The notes: generated by a model from the letters alone, not told the origin. Shown: positions 34,229 to 42,791, numbered from the stretch's first letter. The stretch is 64,000 nucleotides of DNA from JAUIAS01 sp030425395 (GCA_043553855.1 CP121336.1:2108001-2172000); one strand, 5' to 3'. Numbers and translations are program-made.

Positions 34229-35683
34229 TCAAAGCTCGGCTGCGATACGCGCAATGCCCTCCGGAATGCGGCTGGTGGGAATCGATGAATAGGCGAGGCG
34301 AAAATAATTATGTCTGCGACCCGCTCCCTGCGCAAAGAACGGCGCGCCGGGTTCAATCAGCACCGAATCCGCGTCCAGTTTGCGCGCCAGAACCGCCGTG
34401 TCCACATCCTCCGGAGCGGCCATCCACAGCGACGATCCGCCATAAACCCCACGACCGGCGATCCTCATTCCATGTTGCGCGATGGCTTCTTCAATGATCC
34501 GGCGGCGGTCATGCAGAACGCGCCCCATCTTGCGGATCTGCGCATCGTAGTGGCCAAGCGATAGAAAATAGGCCGCGGTGCGCTGAATATGGCCGGGCGG
34601 GTGGCGCAGCACCTGTGCGCGCAGCGCACGGGCTTCGCGGATAAAAGTTTCCGAGCCAACAAGATACCCAAGGCGCAAACCTGGAAACAGGGATTTGGAA
34701 AAGCTGCCCACATAGACAACCCGTCCTTCATCATCCAGGGATTTCAGGGCCGGTGACGGCGGTCCGAGGAACGACATTTCAAATTCATAGTCATCTTCGA
34801 CGATTACGGCTTCAAGCTGGCGGGCCCGATCCAACAGGGCGCGGCGGCGATCAAGGGGCATTGTGGCTGTGGTGGGTGCCTGATGGCTCGGCGTCACATA
34901 AATCAGGTCGCATGGCGCGGGGATGTCGTCTGGCGGTAGCCCGTCGCGATCGACGGATATCGGATGCACCTGTGCTCCGGTGCCGCGCAGCACGTCGCGC
35001 AAGGCGTAGTAACTGGGATCTTCAATTGCGATGCTTGTCCCTTGCCCTGCCAGCAACTGCGACACCAGCCAAAGCGCGTTTTGTGCGCCTACGGTGATCA
35101 GGATTTCTTCGGGCCGCGCGGCAATACCGCGGCGTGGCAGGGTGTGGCGCGCGATGAATTCGACGAGAAGAGGATCGTCCTCGTCGTAATAGTCCGTGGT
35201 CAGCGCGGTAAAGTCCTTTTGTCCCAATGCGCGCAGGGCACAAAGCCGCCAGTTCGCGTGATCAAAAAGCGACGGATCGGTCTGACCATAGATAAATGGA
35301 AAACGATAGCCTTGCCAGTTATGCGGCTTGCGCGGGGTGTCGCCACCGGAAAAGCGGGTCAGGATCGCCTTGGACCAGTCCACCGTATCCGGCCCTTTGG
35401 GTGTGGGTGCATAGGCAGGTGGCACCGGCGCATTCGGCGATACGAAATAACCCGATCGTCCGCGCGAGACGAGGTAATCATTGGCCAGCAGTTCGGTATA
35501 GGCCAACGTTACAGTGATCCGGCTGACGCCCAGATGTTGGGCCAGCTTGCGTGACGAAGGCAGCTTTTCGCCCACGTGGAAACGGCCGGACAGGATACCC
35601 TGCGCGATCATCTGCTGGATGCGCGCTTGCAGGGTGCCCTGTTCGTCAGCCTTGAGAAAGAAGGTCTCGACCGAGATTGCCAT
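34229..35683 (-). CDS. tauR: MocR/GntR-type PLP-dependent regulator of taurine genes
   Basis: 484 residues. Residues about 15-85 form a GntR winged helix (LPSSRKLAQHLGVSRITVTL), and residues 110-484 an aminotransferase-I fold domain with the PLP lysine in YVGSFSKSLFPGLRLGYL. This is the MocR architecture, and TauR of Rhodobacter capsulatus is of this type, activating tpa-tauABC in response to taurine. Location between xsc and the tpa/tauABC genes supports the name. The stop-to-xsc gap is 175 bases, so xsc probably has its own promoter. Confidence 0.85.
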   Translation of the reverse strand: MAISVETFFLKADEQGTLQARIQQMIAQGILSGRFHVGEKLPSSRKLAQHLGVSRITVTLAYTELLANDYLVSRGRSGYFVSPNAPVPPAYAPTPKGPDTVDWSKAILTRFSGGDTPRKPHNWQGYRFPFIYGQTDPSLFDHANWRLCALRALGQKDFTALTTDYYDEDDPLLVEFIARHTLPRRGIAARPEEILITVGAQNALWLVSQLLAGQGTSIAIEDPSYYALRDVLRGTGAQVHPISVDRDGLPPDDIPAPCDLIYVTPSHQAPTTATMPLDRRRALLDRARQLEAVIVEDDYEFEMSFLGPPSPALKSLDDEGRVVYVGSFSKSLFPGLRLGYLVGSETFIREARALRAQVLRHPPGHIQRTAAYFLSLGHYDAQIRKMGRVLHDRRRIIEEAIAQHGMRIAGRGVYGGSSLWMAAPEDVDTAVLARKLDADSVLIEPGAPFFAQGAGRRHNYFRLAYSSIPTSRIPEGIARIAAEL

Positions 35684-35746
35684 GCCGACATAGTGGCCTG
35701 TGGGAAGGGCGGATGCAATCGGCGACCCGCTGACCGCCCCACCGGT

Positions 35747-36724
35747 TCACGATACCTTGCGCCAGACGGATGATGTGGCACCCATCGGTTCAATTTCGGG
35801 TCGGCCATCAAGCGAGAGCTGCAACGGCGCAATCAGATAGGCGGTGGGCCGCATCGAGGCGATCAGGTGGTCTTCGTAGGCGACTTGCATATCCGGATCC
35901 TGAAACGGGCGGTAAGAATAAACAACGTCGAATGCGCTGAAATCAAAGGCCATCGCATCGTCGGCAAAGATGTCGAACTCTTCACCGAACATCGCTTTGC
36001 CGACCTCGATCTGGTCGGCATTGATATCAAAGCCGCAGGCGCGGTCATATACTAGGACCCGGCTGGCCATCGCCATATGGAGAAGCCGCCCTGTTGAGCA
36101 GCCAACCTCGACAAAGTTCACGGGCCGATAGCGCCGCTGTTCATCGGTGTAGTCAGGGTCAATCGTCAGGCAGGCATTCACGTCCATCAGCATCGCAAGG
36201 AACCCCTTGGGGTCGTGCGGGATATATTCAAAAGAGCCCTCTGGCACGGCACTGTAGTCAGCCGACAGATCGTCCGGGTCCACCGACTTGTAAAACAGTC
36301 GACTCAGCAAATCGTTGTTCACATTGAACAGGGCTGCGTTCTGGCGCGATTGGGCGGCCGTGGCCAATTGCAGGCGCGCGAGGTGGTCGTTGTGGTAGCT
36401 ATGCGCCGATTTGAACGTATCGACGTTGTCGTGAAATTTCTTCTGGGCCGTCGAGTAGGTCTTGTAGGCTTTGTCGATGACGTTTTGAGATCGGGAAATT
36501 CGCGCCTGAAGGCGGGTAAGTTCCATCTTGAGGCCGGGTGAAGGTGATTGCCCGGCTTCCGATCTTGTCAGGGAATGAATTTGGCGGCTGGTGCTGAGGG
36601 CGCGCTTGTGTTCGGTGTCCAGCGTGGCGAGAGCACGCTCCATGGTTACCAGAGATTGCTGAAAATCCTCAACGGATTTGAGAAGCTTTGCCTGTTCGGA
36701 AAAGTTCTTGGATTTCGATGACAT
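35747..36724 (-). CDS. Coiled-coil protein with C-terminal SAM methyltransferase-like domain
   Basis: 325 residues. Residues about 5-150 are charged and heptad-like (LKSVEDFQQSLVTMERALAT, MELTRLQARISRSQNVIDKA), predicting a long coiled coil. From about residue 205 a Rossmann-like segment VNFVEVGCSTGRLLHMAMAS and later GFDINADQIEVGKAMFGEEF and FADDAMAFDFSAFDVVYSYR match SAM motifs I, II and III of class I methyltransferases. No substrate motif is seen. AGGAGG supports ATG 36724 over the upstream frame. It sits between a one-TM protein gene and tauR, all leftward, with gaps of 67 and 63 bases. I do not recognise the family. Confidence 0.75.
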   Translation of the reverse strand: MSSKSKNFSEQAKLLKSVEDFQQSLVTMERALATLDTEHKRALSTSRQIHSLTRSEAGQSPSPGLKMELTRLQARISRSQNVIDKAYKTYSTAQKKFHDNVDTFKSAHSYHNDHLARLQLATAAQSRQNAALFNVNNDLLSRLFYKSVDPDDLSADYSAVPEGSFEYIPHDPKGFLAMLMDVNACLTIDPDYTDEQRRYRPVNFVEVGCSTGRLLHMAMASRVLVYDRACGFDINADQIEVGKAMFGEEFDIFADDAMAFDFSAFDVVYSYRPFQDPDMQVAYEDHLIASMRPTAYLIAPLQLSLDGRPEIEPMGATSSVWRKVS

Positions 36725-36791
36725 ATATACCTCCTGAAATACAGGGGCATCTTGCACGTTCCCGACCCGCGCGCCAAGCGATTGTGTGTCG

Positions 36792-37181
36792 TCAGAACCC
36801 GCAGCGATGCGGCAGGCGCAGCCGGTATTCCATTTCCCCGGTCTTGGTGTCGCGCTGTTGTTCAAGGCACGCGCGATCGGTCATATTTCGCGCAATCGCG
36901 CCTTCGGTTTCGGTGAGTTTCAACGCGCTTCCATCTGGCAAGCGCACATCGACGAAAACCCCGGCCCCGACATTGGAGGTGGTCAGCGGAGTCGTGGCGA
37001 TCACCTCTGCCTCCAGATAGGCCACGTGTTCCATGCGCTCGGCGTCGGATGTCAGGAACATTATAGCCACGGCTGCGATAAACCCGATCAGCAACAGCAC
37101 GGGCACCCAAAAGCGTTTGGCGAGAACATAAAGGCTGACGGCGCGTGATGGCCCGACGATCTTGGCAAGAATATCTAACAT
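36792..37181 (-). CDS. Hypothetical single-pass membrane protein
   Basis: 129 residues. An N-terminal cytoplasmic stretch is followed by one hydrophobic helix (FWVPVLLLIGFIAAVAIMFL, residues 24-43) and a soluble region of about 85 residues that has beta-like character (AEVIATTPLTTSNVGAGVFV) and two cysteines (ACLEQQ, HRCGF). No family recognised. It lies upstream of the coiled-coil methyltransferase gene in the same direction and downstream of the tpa terminator. Confidence 0.65.
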   Translation of the reverse strand: MLDILAKIVGPSRAVSLYVLAKRFWVPVLLLIGFIAAVAIMFLTSDAERMEHVAYLEAEVIATTPLTTSNVGAGVFVDVRLPDGSALKLTETEGAIARNMTDRACLEQQRDTKTGEMEYRLRLPHRCGF

Positions 37182-37241
37182 TGCGCCTTCCTAGCCATGG
37201 TTATGGCCTGCTGCAATGGCTTCTGGCGGGTTAACAGACAA

Positions 37242-37259
37242 AGGGGCCCGAAGGCCCCT
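37242..37259 (-). terminator. Intrinsic terminator of tpa
   Basis: On the minus strand AGGGGCC-TTCG-GGCCCCT forms a seven-pair stem with a stable TTCG tetraloop, followed by TTTGTCTGTT. It starts 26 bases after the tpa stop. Confidence 0.85.
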
Positions 37260-37285
37260 CTGAATACCAATCTTCTGATGCGGGA

Positions 37286-38677
37286 TCAGCCGAAAACGCG
37301 GCCCAACGCACCGTCAACCGCATCGGTGATGTGGTCGATGTCGTCAGCCGTTGCGATCAGCGCGGGCGAGAAACAAAGCGTGTTGTTCTTGCCCGGCAGC
37401 GACCGGTTGGTCACGCCGATAACGACCCCTTGCGCCATACAATCAGCGACAACCGCTGCGGCCAGTTTTTCATTCACCGGTTCCCGGCTTTCGCGGTCGG
37501 CGACAAGTTCCGCGCCGCAGAACAGGCCCTTGCCGCGCACGTCACCGATGACCTTGTGTTTGTCCATCAGCGCCGCCAGATTGTCCATCATGCGGGCACC
37601 CATCGCCAGCGTGTTATCCAGAAGTTTTTCGTCCTCGATGATGCGCATGTTTTCGATGGCCGCGGCCGGACCGGCGGTGCAGCCGCCAAATGTCGAGATA
37701 TCGCGGAAATAGTTCAGTGGATCGTCGGCATTATCCTTGAACTTGTCGAATACCTCTTCTGTCGTGACGAGGCAGGCGATCGCGGCGTAGCCGGATGCGA
37801 CCCCTTTCGCCATTGTCACCATGTCGGGCTGAATGCCGTAGTTTTGATATCCAAACCACGTCCCTGTCCGCCCCAGACCACAGACCACTTCGTCGATATG
37901 CAGAAGAATGTCATACTTGCGGCAGATCTCCTGAACGCGTTCCCAGTATCCTTGTGGCGGGGTGATCACGCCTCCGCCTGCTGTAACCGGCTCAAGGCAC
38001 AGCGCGCCCACGGTATCAGGCCCTTCTGCAAGGATGACCTTTTCGATCTGGTCCGCGGCCCACACACCATAGTTTTCAACCGGTGCACCGTCCTGTTCGT
38101 GGCGACGATATTCAAGGCAGTGAGGCACCCGAACAAAACCGGGAGCAAACGGGCCGTATTGCGCGTTGCGTTCGTCCTGACCGCCGGCCGACAGACAGCC
38201 GATCGTCGTTCCGTGGTAATCGCGGTCCCGATACAGCACCTTGTGCTTTTTGCCGCCAAACTTGGCATGGGCGATCTGGCGCACCATCTTGAACGCTTTT
38301 TCGTTGGCTTCCGAGCCTGAGTTGCAAAAATACACGCGGCTCATTCCGGGCATCTTGTCGATCAGCTTTTCCGAAAAAATTGCACCCGGGATCGACCCGG
38401 CGGAGCCCGCAAAATAGTTCAGCTTGATCAGCTGATCGCGCACCGCGTTTGCAATGCTTTCGCGGCCATAGCCAACATTTACGGTCCAGACGCCGCCGGA
38501 TACGGCATCGAGGTGTTCTTTGCCGCGCTGGTCCCAGACACGCATGCCTTTGCCTTCGACGATGATCCGGGGATCGGTTGTTTCATAGGGCTTGTGCTGG
38601 CTGAGGTGGTGCCAGACATGAGCCTTGTCAGCCGATACGATGTGACTGATGTCGTTTTCATTGAATGTGCCGTCCAT
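37286..38677 (-). CDS. tpa: Taurine--pyruvate aminotransferase
   Basis: 463 residues, class III PLP aminotransferase. FNENDISHIVSADKAHVWHH at the start, YFCNSGSEANEKAFKMVRQI near residue 125, the aspartate of HIDEVVCGLGRTGTWFGYQN, and the PLP lysine in VTMAKGVASGYAAIACLV are visible. The overall sequence matches Tpa rather than gamma-aminobutyrate enzymes, including FAGSAGSIPGAIFSEKL. It transfers the taurine amino group to pyruvate, giving sulfoacetaldehyde and alanine. Start at 38677 agrees with family length. Divergent from tauABC across a 414-base control region. Confidence 0.93.
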   Translation of the reverse strand: MDGTFNENDISHIVSADKAHVWHHLSQHKPYETTDPRIIVEGKGMRVWDQRGKEHLDAVSGGVWTVNVGYGRESIANAVRDQLIKLNYFAGSAGSIPGAIFSEKLIDKMPGMSRVYFCNSGSEANEKAFKMVRQIAHAKFGGKKHKVLYRDRDYHGTTIGCLSAGGQDERNAQYGPFAPGFVRVPHCLEYRRHEQDGAPVENYGVWAADQIEKVILAEGPDTVGALCLEPVTAGGGVITPPQGYWERVQEICRKYDILLHIDEVVCGLGRTGTWFGYQNYGIQPDMVTMAKGVASGYAAIACLVTTEEVFDKFKDNADDPLNYFRDISTFGGCTAGPAAAIENMRIIEDEKLLDNTLAMGARMMDNLAALMDKHKVIGDVRGKGLFCGAELVADRESREPVNEKLAAAVVADCMAQGVVIGVTNRSLPGKNNTLCFSPALIATADDIDHITDAVDGALGRVFG

Positions 38678-39091
38678 GGACAAAACCTTTCCGGGTATGA
38701 GTGGCGCAAGGCATAACGGGCCGGACAAGCCAGCCTTTGACAATCAAACAACACATAAAAAATTAGGCAGTCCATAGGGCCAGAATCCTAGGTGAATTAT
38801 GTCCAAAGCAGATGGGGTAAGGGCTGAAAATTTGGGCGGAGTGTCAAATTTTACCCTATTTTCATGGTGTTTAATGGTTCGTGAAATCTCACAGCAGGTC
38901 AGCGTCCCCGCTTGCGTCCCGGCGGGGCGCAGAAAAATCATTGATCGGGCCGCGTTTTTCTAGTCCGATATTTCCAAGCGGCGGTTCTGCCTGCCTGACG
39001 GTGGGCAGTCCGATGCTTTTCGACGGGCCTGTGAGGTCACCAAAAAACAAGGATTCGCGCACAAGCGCGAGACACCAGGGAGACGACGAGA
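38678..39091. other. Divergent tpa / tauA control region
   Basis: 414 bases with no credible gene. The part at 38740-38900 is visibly richer in A+T than the surrounding DNA, as expected for promoters, and contains two direct TauR-like half sites (see 38763-38806). The stretch 38900-39060 is GC-rich with no clear feature. The leader just before tauA contains GGGAGACGACGAGA, the likely ribosome binding site. Confidence 0.6.
38763..38806 (-). promoter_or_regulatory. Candidate TauR-binding direct repeats
   Basis: On the minus strand TTGGACATAA (38806-38797) and ATGGACTGCCTAA (38775-38763) share the TGGAC core, with cores 31 bases apart, close to three helical turns. As recalled, R. capsulatus TauR recognises direct CTGGAC(T/C)TAA repeats; the first element matches eight of ten positions. 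The elements are 86-129 bases upstream of the tpa ATG, in the AT-rich part of the divergent region. This is an inference from similarity only. Confidence 0.4.
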
Positions 39092-40099
39092 ATGAAAATG
39101 AAATCCAAACTGATGGGCGCTGCGGCGGGTCTGGCATTGGCACTTGGCGCGCAGGCAGCCTCTGCCGCCGGGCATGGTGAAATCACCGTTGGCTATTTCC
39201 TCGAGTGGCCGATGCCGTTCCAGTATGCCAAGGAAATGGGCACCTATGACGAAGCCTTGGGCGTCAAGGTCAACTGGGTCAGCTTTGATACGGGCACCGC
39301 GATGAGCGCTGCAATGGCATCGGGTGATGTGCAGTTGTCCGTCAGCCAGGGCGTTCCGCCCTTTGTTGTCGCGACATCGGCGGGCCAGGATCTCCAGATT
39401 CTGGACGTGGCCGTGTCCTACGCCGACAACGACAACTGTGTTGTTGCCGAAGCGTTGGAAATCGACAAGACAAACGCCGGTGAACTGAGTGGCAAAAAGG
39501 TCGCTGTGCCGTTGGGCACTGCCGCGCATTACGGTTTCCTGAAGCAAATGAGCCATTTCGGTGTCGACGCCGGTTCCATGGGTATTGTGGACATGGCCCC
39601 CGCCGAAGGTGCCGTCGCGCTTGAACAAGGTGCCGTTGACATGTTCTGTGGCTGGGGCGGCGCGCTGCGTCGTGCCAAGGAATTCGGCAACGTCCTGCTG
39701 ACAGGCGACGAAAAGACCGAGCTCGGCATTCTGGTGTTTGACGTCACCTCCGGCCCCGCAGGCTTTGTTGCAGAGAACGCCGACCTTGTGTCCAAGTTCC
39801 TTGCCGTTACGGCTGATGCCAACGCAATGTGGGCAGACAAAGCCAACCATGCGACAATGCTTCCGGTGATCGCGAAAGACGCGGGCATGGATGAAAAAGC
39901 GACTATGGAAACGATCGCGACCTTCAAGTTCCCGACGATTGAAGAACAGCTTTCGGCCAAATGGCTGGGCGGAAACGCACAGGGCTTTATGAAAGGTGTC
40001 GCCGACGTGTTCGTCGCCGCGGGTTCCATCGACGGGGCGCTGGACACATATGAAAACGCTGTGAACTCTGGCCCGCTTTCCGCCGCACACGGCATGTAA
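39092..40099 (+). CDS. tauA: Taurine ABC transporter substrate-binding protein
   Basis: 335 residues. A signal peptide (LMGAAAGLALALGAQAASA) is followed by a periplasmic binding protein of the SsuA/TauA/ThiY class: EITVGYFLEWPMPFQYAKEM, FDTGTAMSAAMASGDVQLSV, and FVVATSAGQDLQILDVAVSY. It delivers taurine to TauBC. First gene of the rightward tauABC operon; a hairpin follows it, which probably stabilises its message relative to tauBC. Confidence 0.93.
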   Translation: MKMKSKLMGAAAGLALALGAQAASAAGHGEITVGYFLEWPMPFQYAKEMGTYDEALGVKVNWVSFDTGTAMSAAMASGDVQLSVSQGVPPFVVATSAGQDLQILDVAVSYADNDNCVVAEALEIDKTNAGELSGKKVAVPLGTAAHYGFLKQMSHFGVDAGSMGIVDMAPAEGAVALEQGAVDMFCGWGGALRRAKEFGNVLLTGDEKTELGILVFDVTSGPAGFVAENADLVSKFLAVTADANAMWADKANHATMLPVIAKDAGMDEKATMETIATFKFPTIEEQLSAKWLGGNAQGFMKGVADVFVAAGSIDGALDTYENAVNSGPLSAAHGM

Positions 40100-40117
40100 T
40101 CCAGATCCAAAAACCGG

Positions 40118-40141
40118 CCGGGTGGGAGAGATCCTGCCCGG
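40118..40141 (+). other. Intercistronic stem-loop between tauA and tauB
   Basis: CCGGGTGGG at 40118-40126 pairs with CCTGCCCGG at 40133-40141 (two G-U pairs) around AGAGAT, with no T run. Such hairpins after binding-protein genes usually protect the upstream mRNA. Confidence 0.6.
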
Positions 40142-40165
40142 TCTAATCATATGCGGGGGACGCCA

Positions 40166-40972
40166 ATGAGCGGTCTGGGAATAGAAAACATCTCAATGCG
40201 CTTTGATCTGCCCAATGGCGGATCGGTGCAGGCGCTCAAAAACGTGAGCCTGCATCTCGAAGCCGGGGAATTAATGAGCGTGCTTGGCCCGTCGGGCTGT
40301 GGCAAGACAACGCTTTTGAATATCGTCGCGGGGTTTCTGGCCCCGACCGAGGGCAAAATCACGCTGAATGGCCATCAGGTCGTCGGGCCAGACGCCGAAC
40401 GCGGCATGGTGTTTCAGCAAGGCGCGCTTTTCGAATGGATGAACGTGCGGGACAACGTCAGCTTTGGGCCGCGCATGAAGGGGCAAAAGCCTGCGGAGTA
40501 TCAGGATAACGTCAACCACCTTTTGGAAATCGTGGGTTTGGGGGACTTCAAGGAAAAGGCTATCTATGAATTGTCGGGGGGCATGCAGCAACGCGTCGCT
40601 CTTGCACGGTGTCTGGCGAACGATCCCGATGTGATCCTTATGGATGAACCACTGGGCGCGCTGGACGCGTTGACACGCGAAAAAATGCAGAGCCTTGTCC
40701 TCAGGCTCTGGAAGGAGACCGGCAAGACGATCATCCTGATCACCCATTCGGTGGAAGAGGCATTGCTGCTGGGCGAAAGGCTCTTGGTAATGGCCCCGCG
40801 TCCGGGGCGCATTCACAAGGAATATCGCCTGCCATTTGCCGACCTGGGCGTGGGTCAGGACTTGCGTGAAGTCAAAAAGCACCCTGATTACAACGCGACC
40901 CGCGAGGAGATCCTCGCGATGATCTGGGATATGGAAGAAGAAATCATGGGACGCACGGAGGCCACATCATGA
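40166..40972 (+). CDS. tauB: Taurine ABC transporter ATP-binding protein
   Basis: 268 residues. Walker A GPSGCGKTT is near residue 45, the Q-loop in MVFQQGALFEWMNVRDNVSF, the signature LSGGMQQRVALAR near residue 140, Walker B VILMDEPLGALD, and the switch histidine in ILITHSVEEA. Member of the NitT/TauT importer group. ATG 40166 is preferred over 40151 because GGGGA lies seven bases before it. The 3' end overlaps tauC by four bases. Confidence 0.95.
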   Translation: MSGLGIENISMRFDLPNGGSVQALKNVSLHLEAGELMSVLGPSGCGKTTLLNIVAGFLAPTEGKITLNGHQVVGPDAERGMVFQQGALFEWMNVRDNVSFGPRMKGQKPAEYQDNVNHLLEIVGLGDFKEKAIYELSGGMQQRVALARCLANDPDVILMDEPLGALDALTREKMQSLVLRLWKETGKTIILITHSVEEALLLGERLLVMAPRPGRIHKEYRLPFADLGVGQDLREVKKHPDYNATREEILAMIWDMEEEIMGRTEATS

Positions 40973-42243
40973 CTGGTTTTCTGATCCTTCTCGTTTATGT
41001 GGCGATTTTTGCCGGTGCGTATTTTGCCGTCAAATTTCTGGTTCGGGGCGCGCGCAAGGATTTTACATCGTTGAAGACAGTCACATTCGGTGACGAAAGC
41101 GCCGTGGTGTCGAACCGGTCTGCCAGCATCATTTCCATCTTGACGATCTTTCTGATCTGGGGCGCGTTTACCGGTTCCAAGATGGTGCCGGGTTTTCTTC
41201 AGGCACCGGGGCCGTTCGTCGGTGAAACGGAATTTGTCTATACGCTGGATGACGGTAACGGAAACCGTGACGACGCGACTGTTTTTGTGCGTGTCTATGA
41301 TTTCGGAGAGGATGCCGCGCAGTTTGATGTCGCGCCCGGTGACGGGTTTGCCAAGGACGACAGTCTGTCGATGAATGCTTCGCGGTCCAAGACTATCCTG
41401 TTCGATAAGAACGACGAGGTTAAGCGCAAAGAAGGCGCACAGGTGATCGCGATAGACGGCCAAACCATCGGACCGAATATCGATCTGGAAACCGACAAGG
41501 GCCGCTTTGCCCTGACGGACAAGGGGGCGATCAGCTATACACCACCGCTGGGCGTGCAAATGGATCCGGTCTATTTGCCCCCGCCCGAAGCGGTGGTCAG
41601 CCGGCTGATCGAAATTTCCTCCGAAGGCTACAGGGGCAGCGATCTTTTGACCCACCTCGGATATTCGCTTTTCCGTGTTGTAGGCGGGTTCTTTTTTGGT
41701 GCGCTGTTGGGCATCCCTTTGGGGTATGCCATGGGTCTTAACGGGTGGTTCCGCGGGTGGTTCGATCCGATCGTTGAATTCATGCGTCCAGTGCCTCCAT
41801 TGGCATTGATCCCTCTGGTGATCATCTGGTTCGGGATCGGCGAGACGGGAAAGATCATACTTCTGTTTTTGGCCGCCCTATGGATCATGGCGATCGCTGC
41901 GCGCTCGGGGGTTTCCGGTGTGCGGATCACGAAGGTGCACGCCGCCTATTCTTTGGGCGCATCCAAGTGGCAGATCATGCGTCACGTGATTATACCCAAT
42001 TCGCTGCCCGACATCTTTACGGGCGCGCGCGTGGCAATGGGTGTCTGTTGGGGGACAGTCGTGGCGGCTGAACTGGTGGCGGCCTCACAAGGGGCTGGCA
42101 TGATGATCATGGTCGCGTCCAAGTTCACCCTGACCGATATCGTGCTTATGGGGATTATCCTGATTGGCGTCATCGGCTTCGGGATCGACATGCTGATGCG
42201 CTGGGCGGAACGGGTGTTGGTGCCTTGGAAAGGCAAGGGCTGA
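40969..42243 (+). CDS. tauC: Taurine ABC transporter permease with large extracytoplasmic insertion
   Basis: 424 residues, against roughly 250-280 for usual TauC/SsuC. Hydrophobic segments at residues 4-27 and 52-70 are followed by a soluble insert (about 82-200). The ordinary permease then resumes at LPPPEAVVSRLIEI: HLGYSLFRVVGGFFFGALLG, DPIVEFMRPVPPLALIPLVI, and the EAA loop SLGASKWQIMRHVIIPNSLP that docks on TauB. The insert has the conserved words of cadherin-like/VCBS-type beta-sandwich repeats (YTLDDGNGNRDDATVFVRVY; KGRFALTDKGAISYTPPLG). It lies outside the cytoplasm by topology. Starts overlapping tauB. Confidence 0.93.
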   Translation: MTGFLILLVYVAIFAGAYFAVKFLVRGARKDFTSLKTVTFGDESAVVSNRSASIISILTIFLIWGAFTGSKMVPGFLQAPGPFVGETEFVYTLDDGNGNRDDATVFVRVYDFGEDAAQFDVAPGDGFAKDDSLSMNASRSKTILFDKNDEVKRKEGAQVIAIDGQTIGPNIDLETDKGRFALTDKGAISYTPPLGVQMDPVYLPPPEAVVSRLIEISSEGYRGSDLLTHLGYSLFRVVGGFFFGALLGIPLGYAMGLNGWFRGWFDPIVEFMRPVPPLALIPLVIIWFGIGETGKIILLFLAALWIMAIAARSGVSGVRITKVHAAYSLGASKWQIMRHVIIPNSLPDIFTGARVAMGVCWGTVVAAELVAASQGAGMMIMVASKFTLTDIVLMGIILIGVIGFGIDMLMRWAERVLVPWKGKG

Positions 42244-42263
42244 TCCCGCGAACTCGACAATCG

Positions 42264-42300
42264 AACCGCCCCGGAGGAAACTTCGGGGCGGTTTCATTTT
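42264..42300 (+). terminator. Intrinsic terminator of tauABC
   Basis: AACCGCCCCG at 42264-42273 pairs with CGGGGCGGTT at 42284-42293 (ten pairs) around GAGGAAACTT, followed by TCATTTT. Confidence 0.88.
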
Positions 42301-42316
42301 GGCCATGCCGGGCTGG

Positions 42317-42724
42317 TCAGTCTCGCGCCGCGGCGGTGTAATCCGCTTCGGTCACGTGCTCCAGCCAATCTGCGACCTGTCCGTCCTGCGCTTCTTGCAG
42401 GGCAATATGCACCATCCCTGTGGTTGCGGTCGCGCCGTGCCAGTGTTCTTCTCCCGGTGGGATCCACACCGTGTCGCCAGCGCGGATCACGCGCGGTGCC
42501 TCGCCGCGCAGGCCAACCAGCCCGACGCCATCCGTGACATAGAGCGTTTGGCCCAGAGGGTGGGTGTGCCATGCTGTCCTTGCGCCGGGTTCGAACGACA
42601 CGCGCAACCCGCGGATCCGGGCGGGTTCCGGGGCTTCGATGATCGGGTCTTGCCAGACTGTTCCGGTGAACCATTCCGACCGGGCCTTGATGCTGGGCCG
42701 TGTGCCTGCTTTGTGTATGTCCAT
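42317..42724 (-). CDS. Cupin domain protein
   Basis: 135 residues, a single cupin barrel. Motif 1 is FEPGARTAWHTHPLGQTLYV with the His metal ligands, and motif 2 is IPPGEEHWHGAT. Proteins of this RmlC-like class with WFTGTVWQDPI near the start are often called carboxymuconolactone-decarboxylase-associated or quercetinase-like; the real activity is unknown. GGAGAA before ATG 42724 sets the start. It converges on tauC and is divergent from trmO. Confidence 0.85.
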   Translation of the reverse strand: MDIHKAGTRPSIKARSEWFTGTVWQDPIIEAPEPARIRGLRVSFEPGARTAWHTHPLGQTLYVTDGVGLVGLRGEAPRVIRAGDTVWIPPGEEHWHGATATTGMVHIALQEAQDGQVADWLEHVTEADYTAAARD

Positions 42725-42791
42725 GCGCGTTCTCCCTTTGCTTTGGGCAAGGAAGCGTGATGCGCGCGCCAAGGTCAAGCGGGGGATAGAA

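Noticed and set aside
34117..34356. 79-codon minus-strand frame running beyond the tauR stop, considered as a frameshifted tauR end
   Set aside because: TauR already ends at the normal place for MocR proteins, and the extra frame does not continue its domain.
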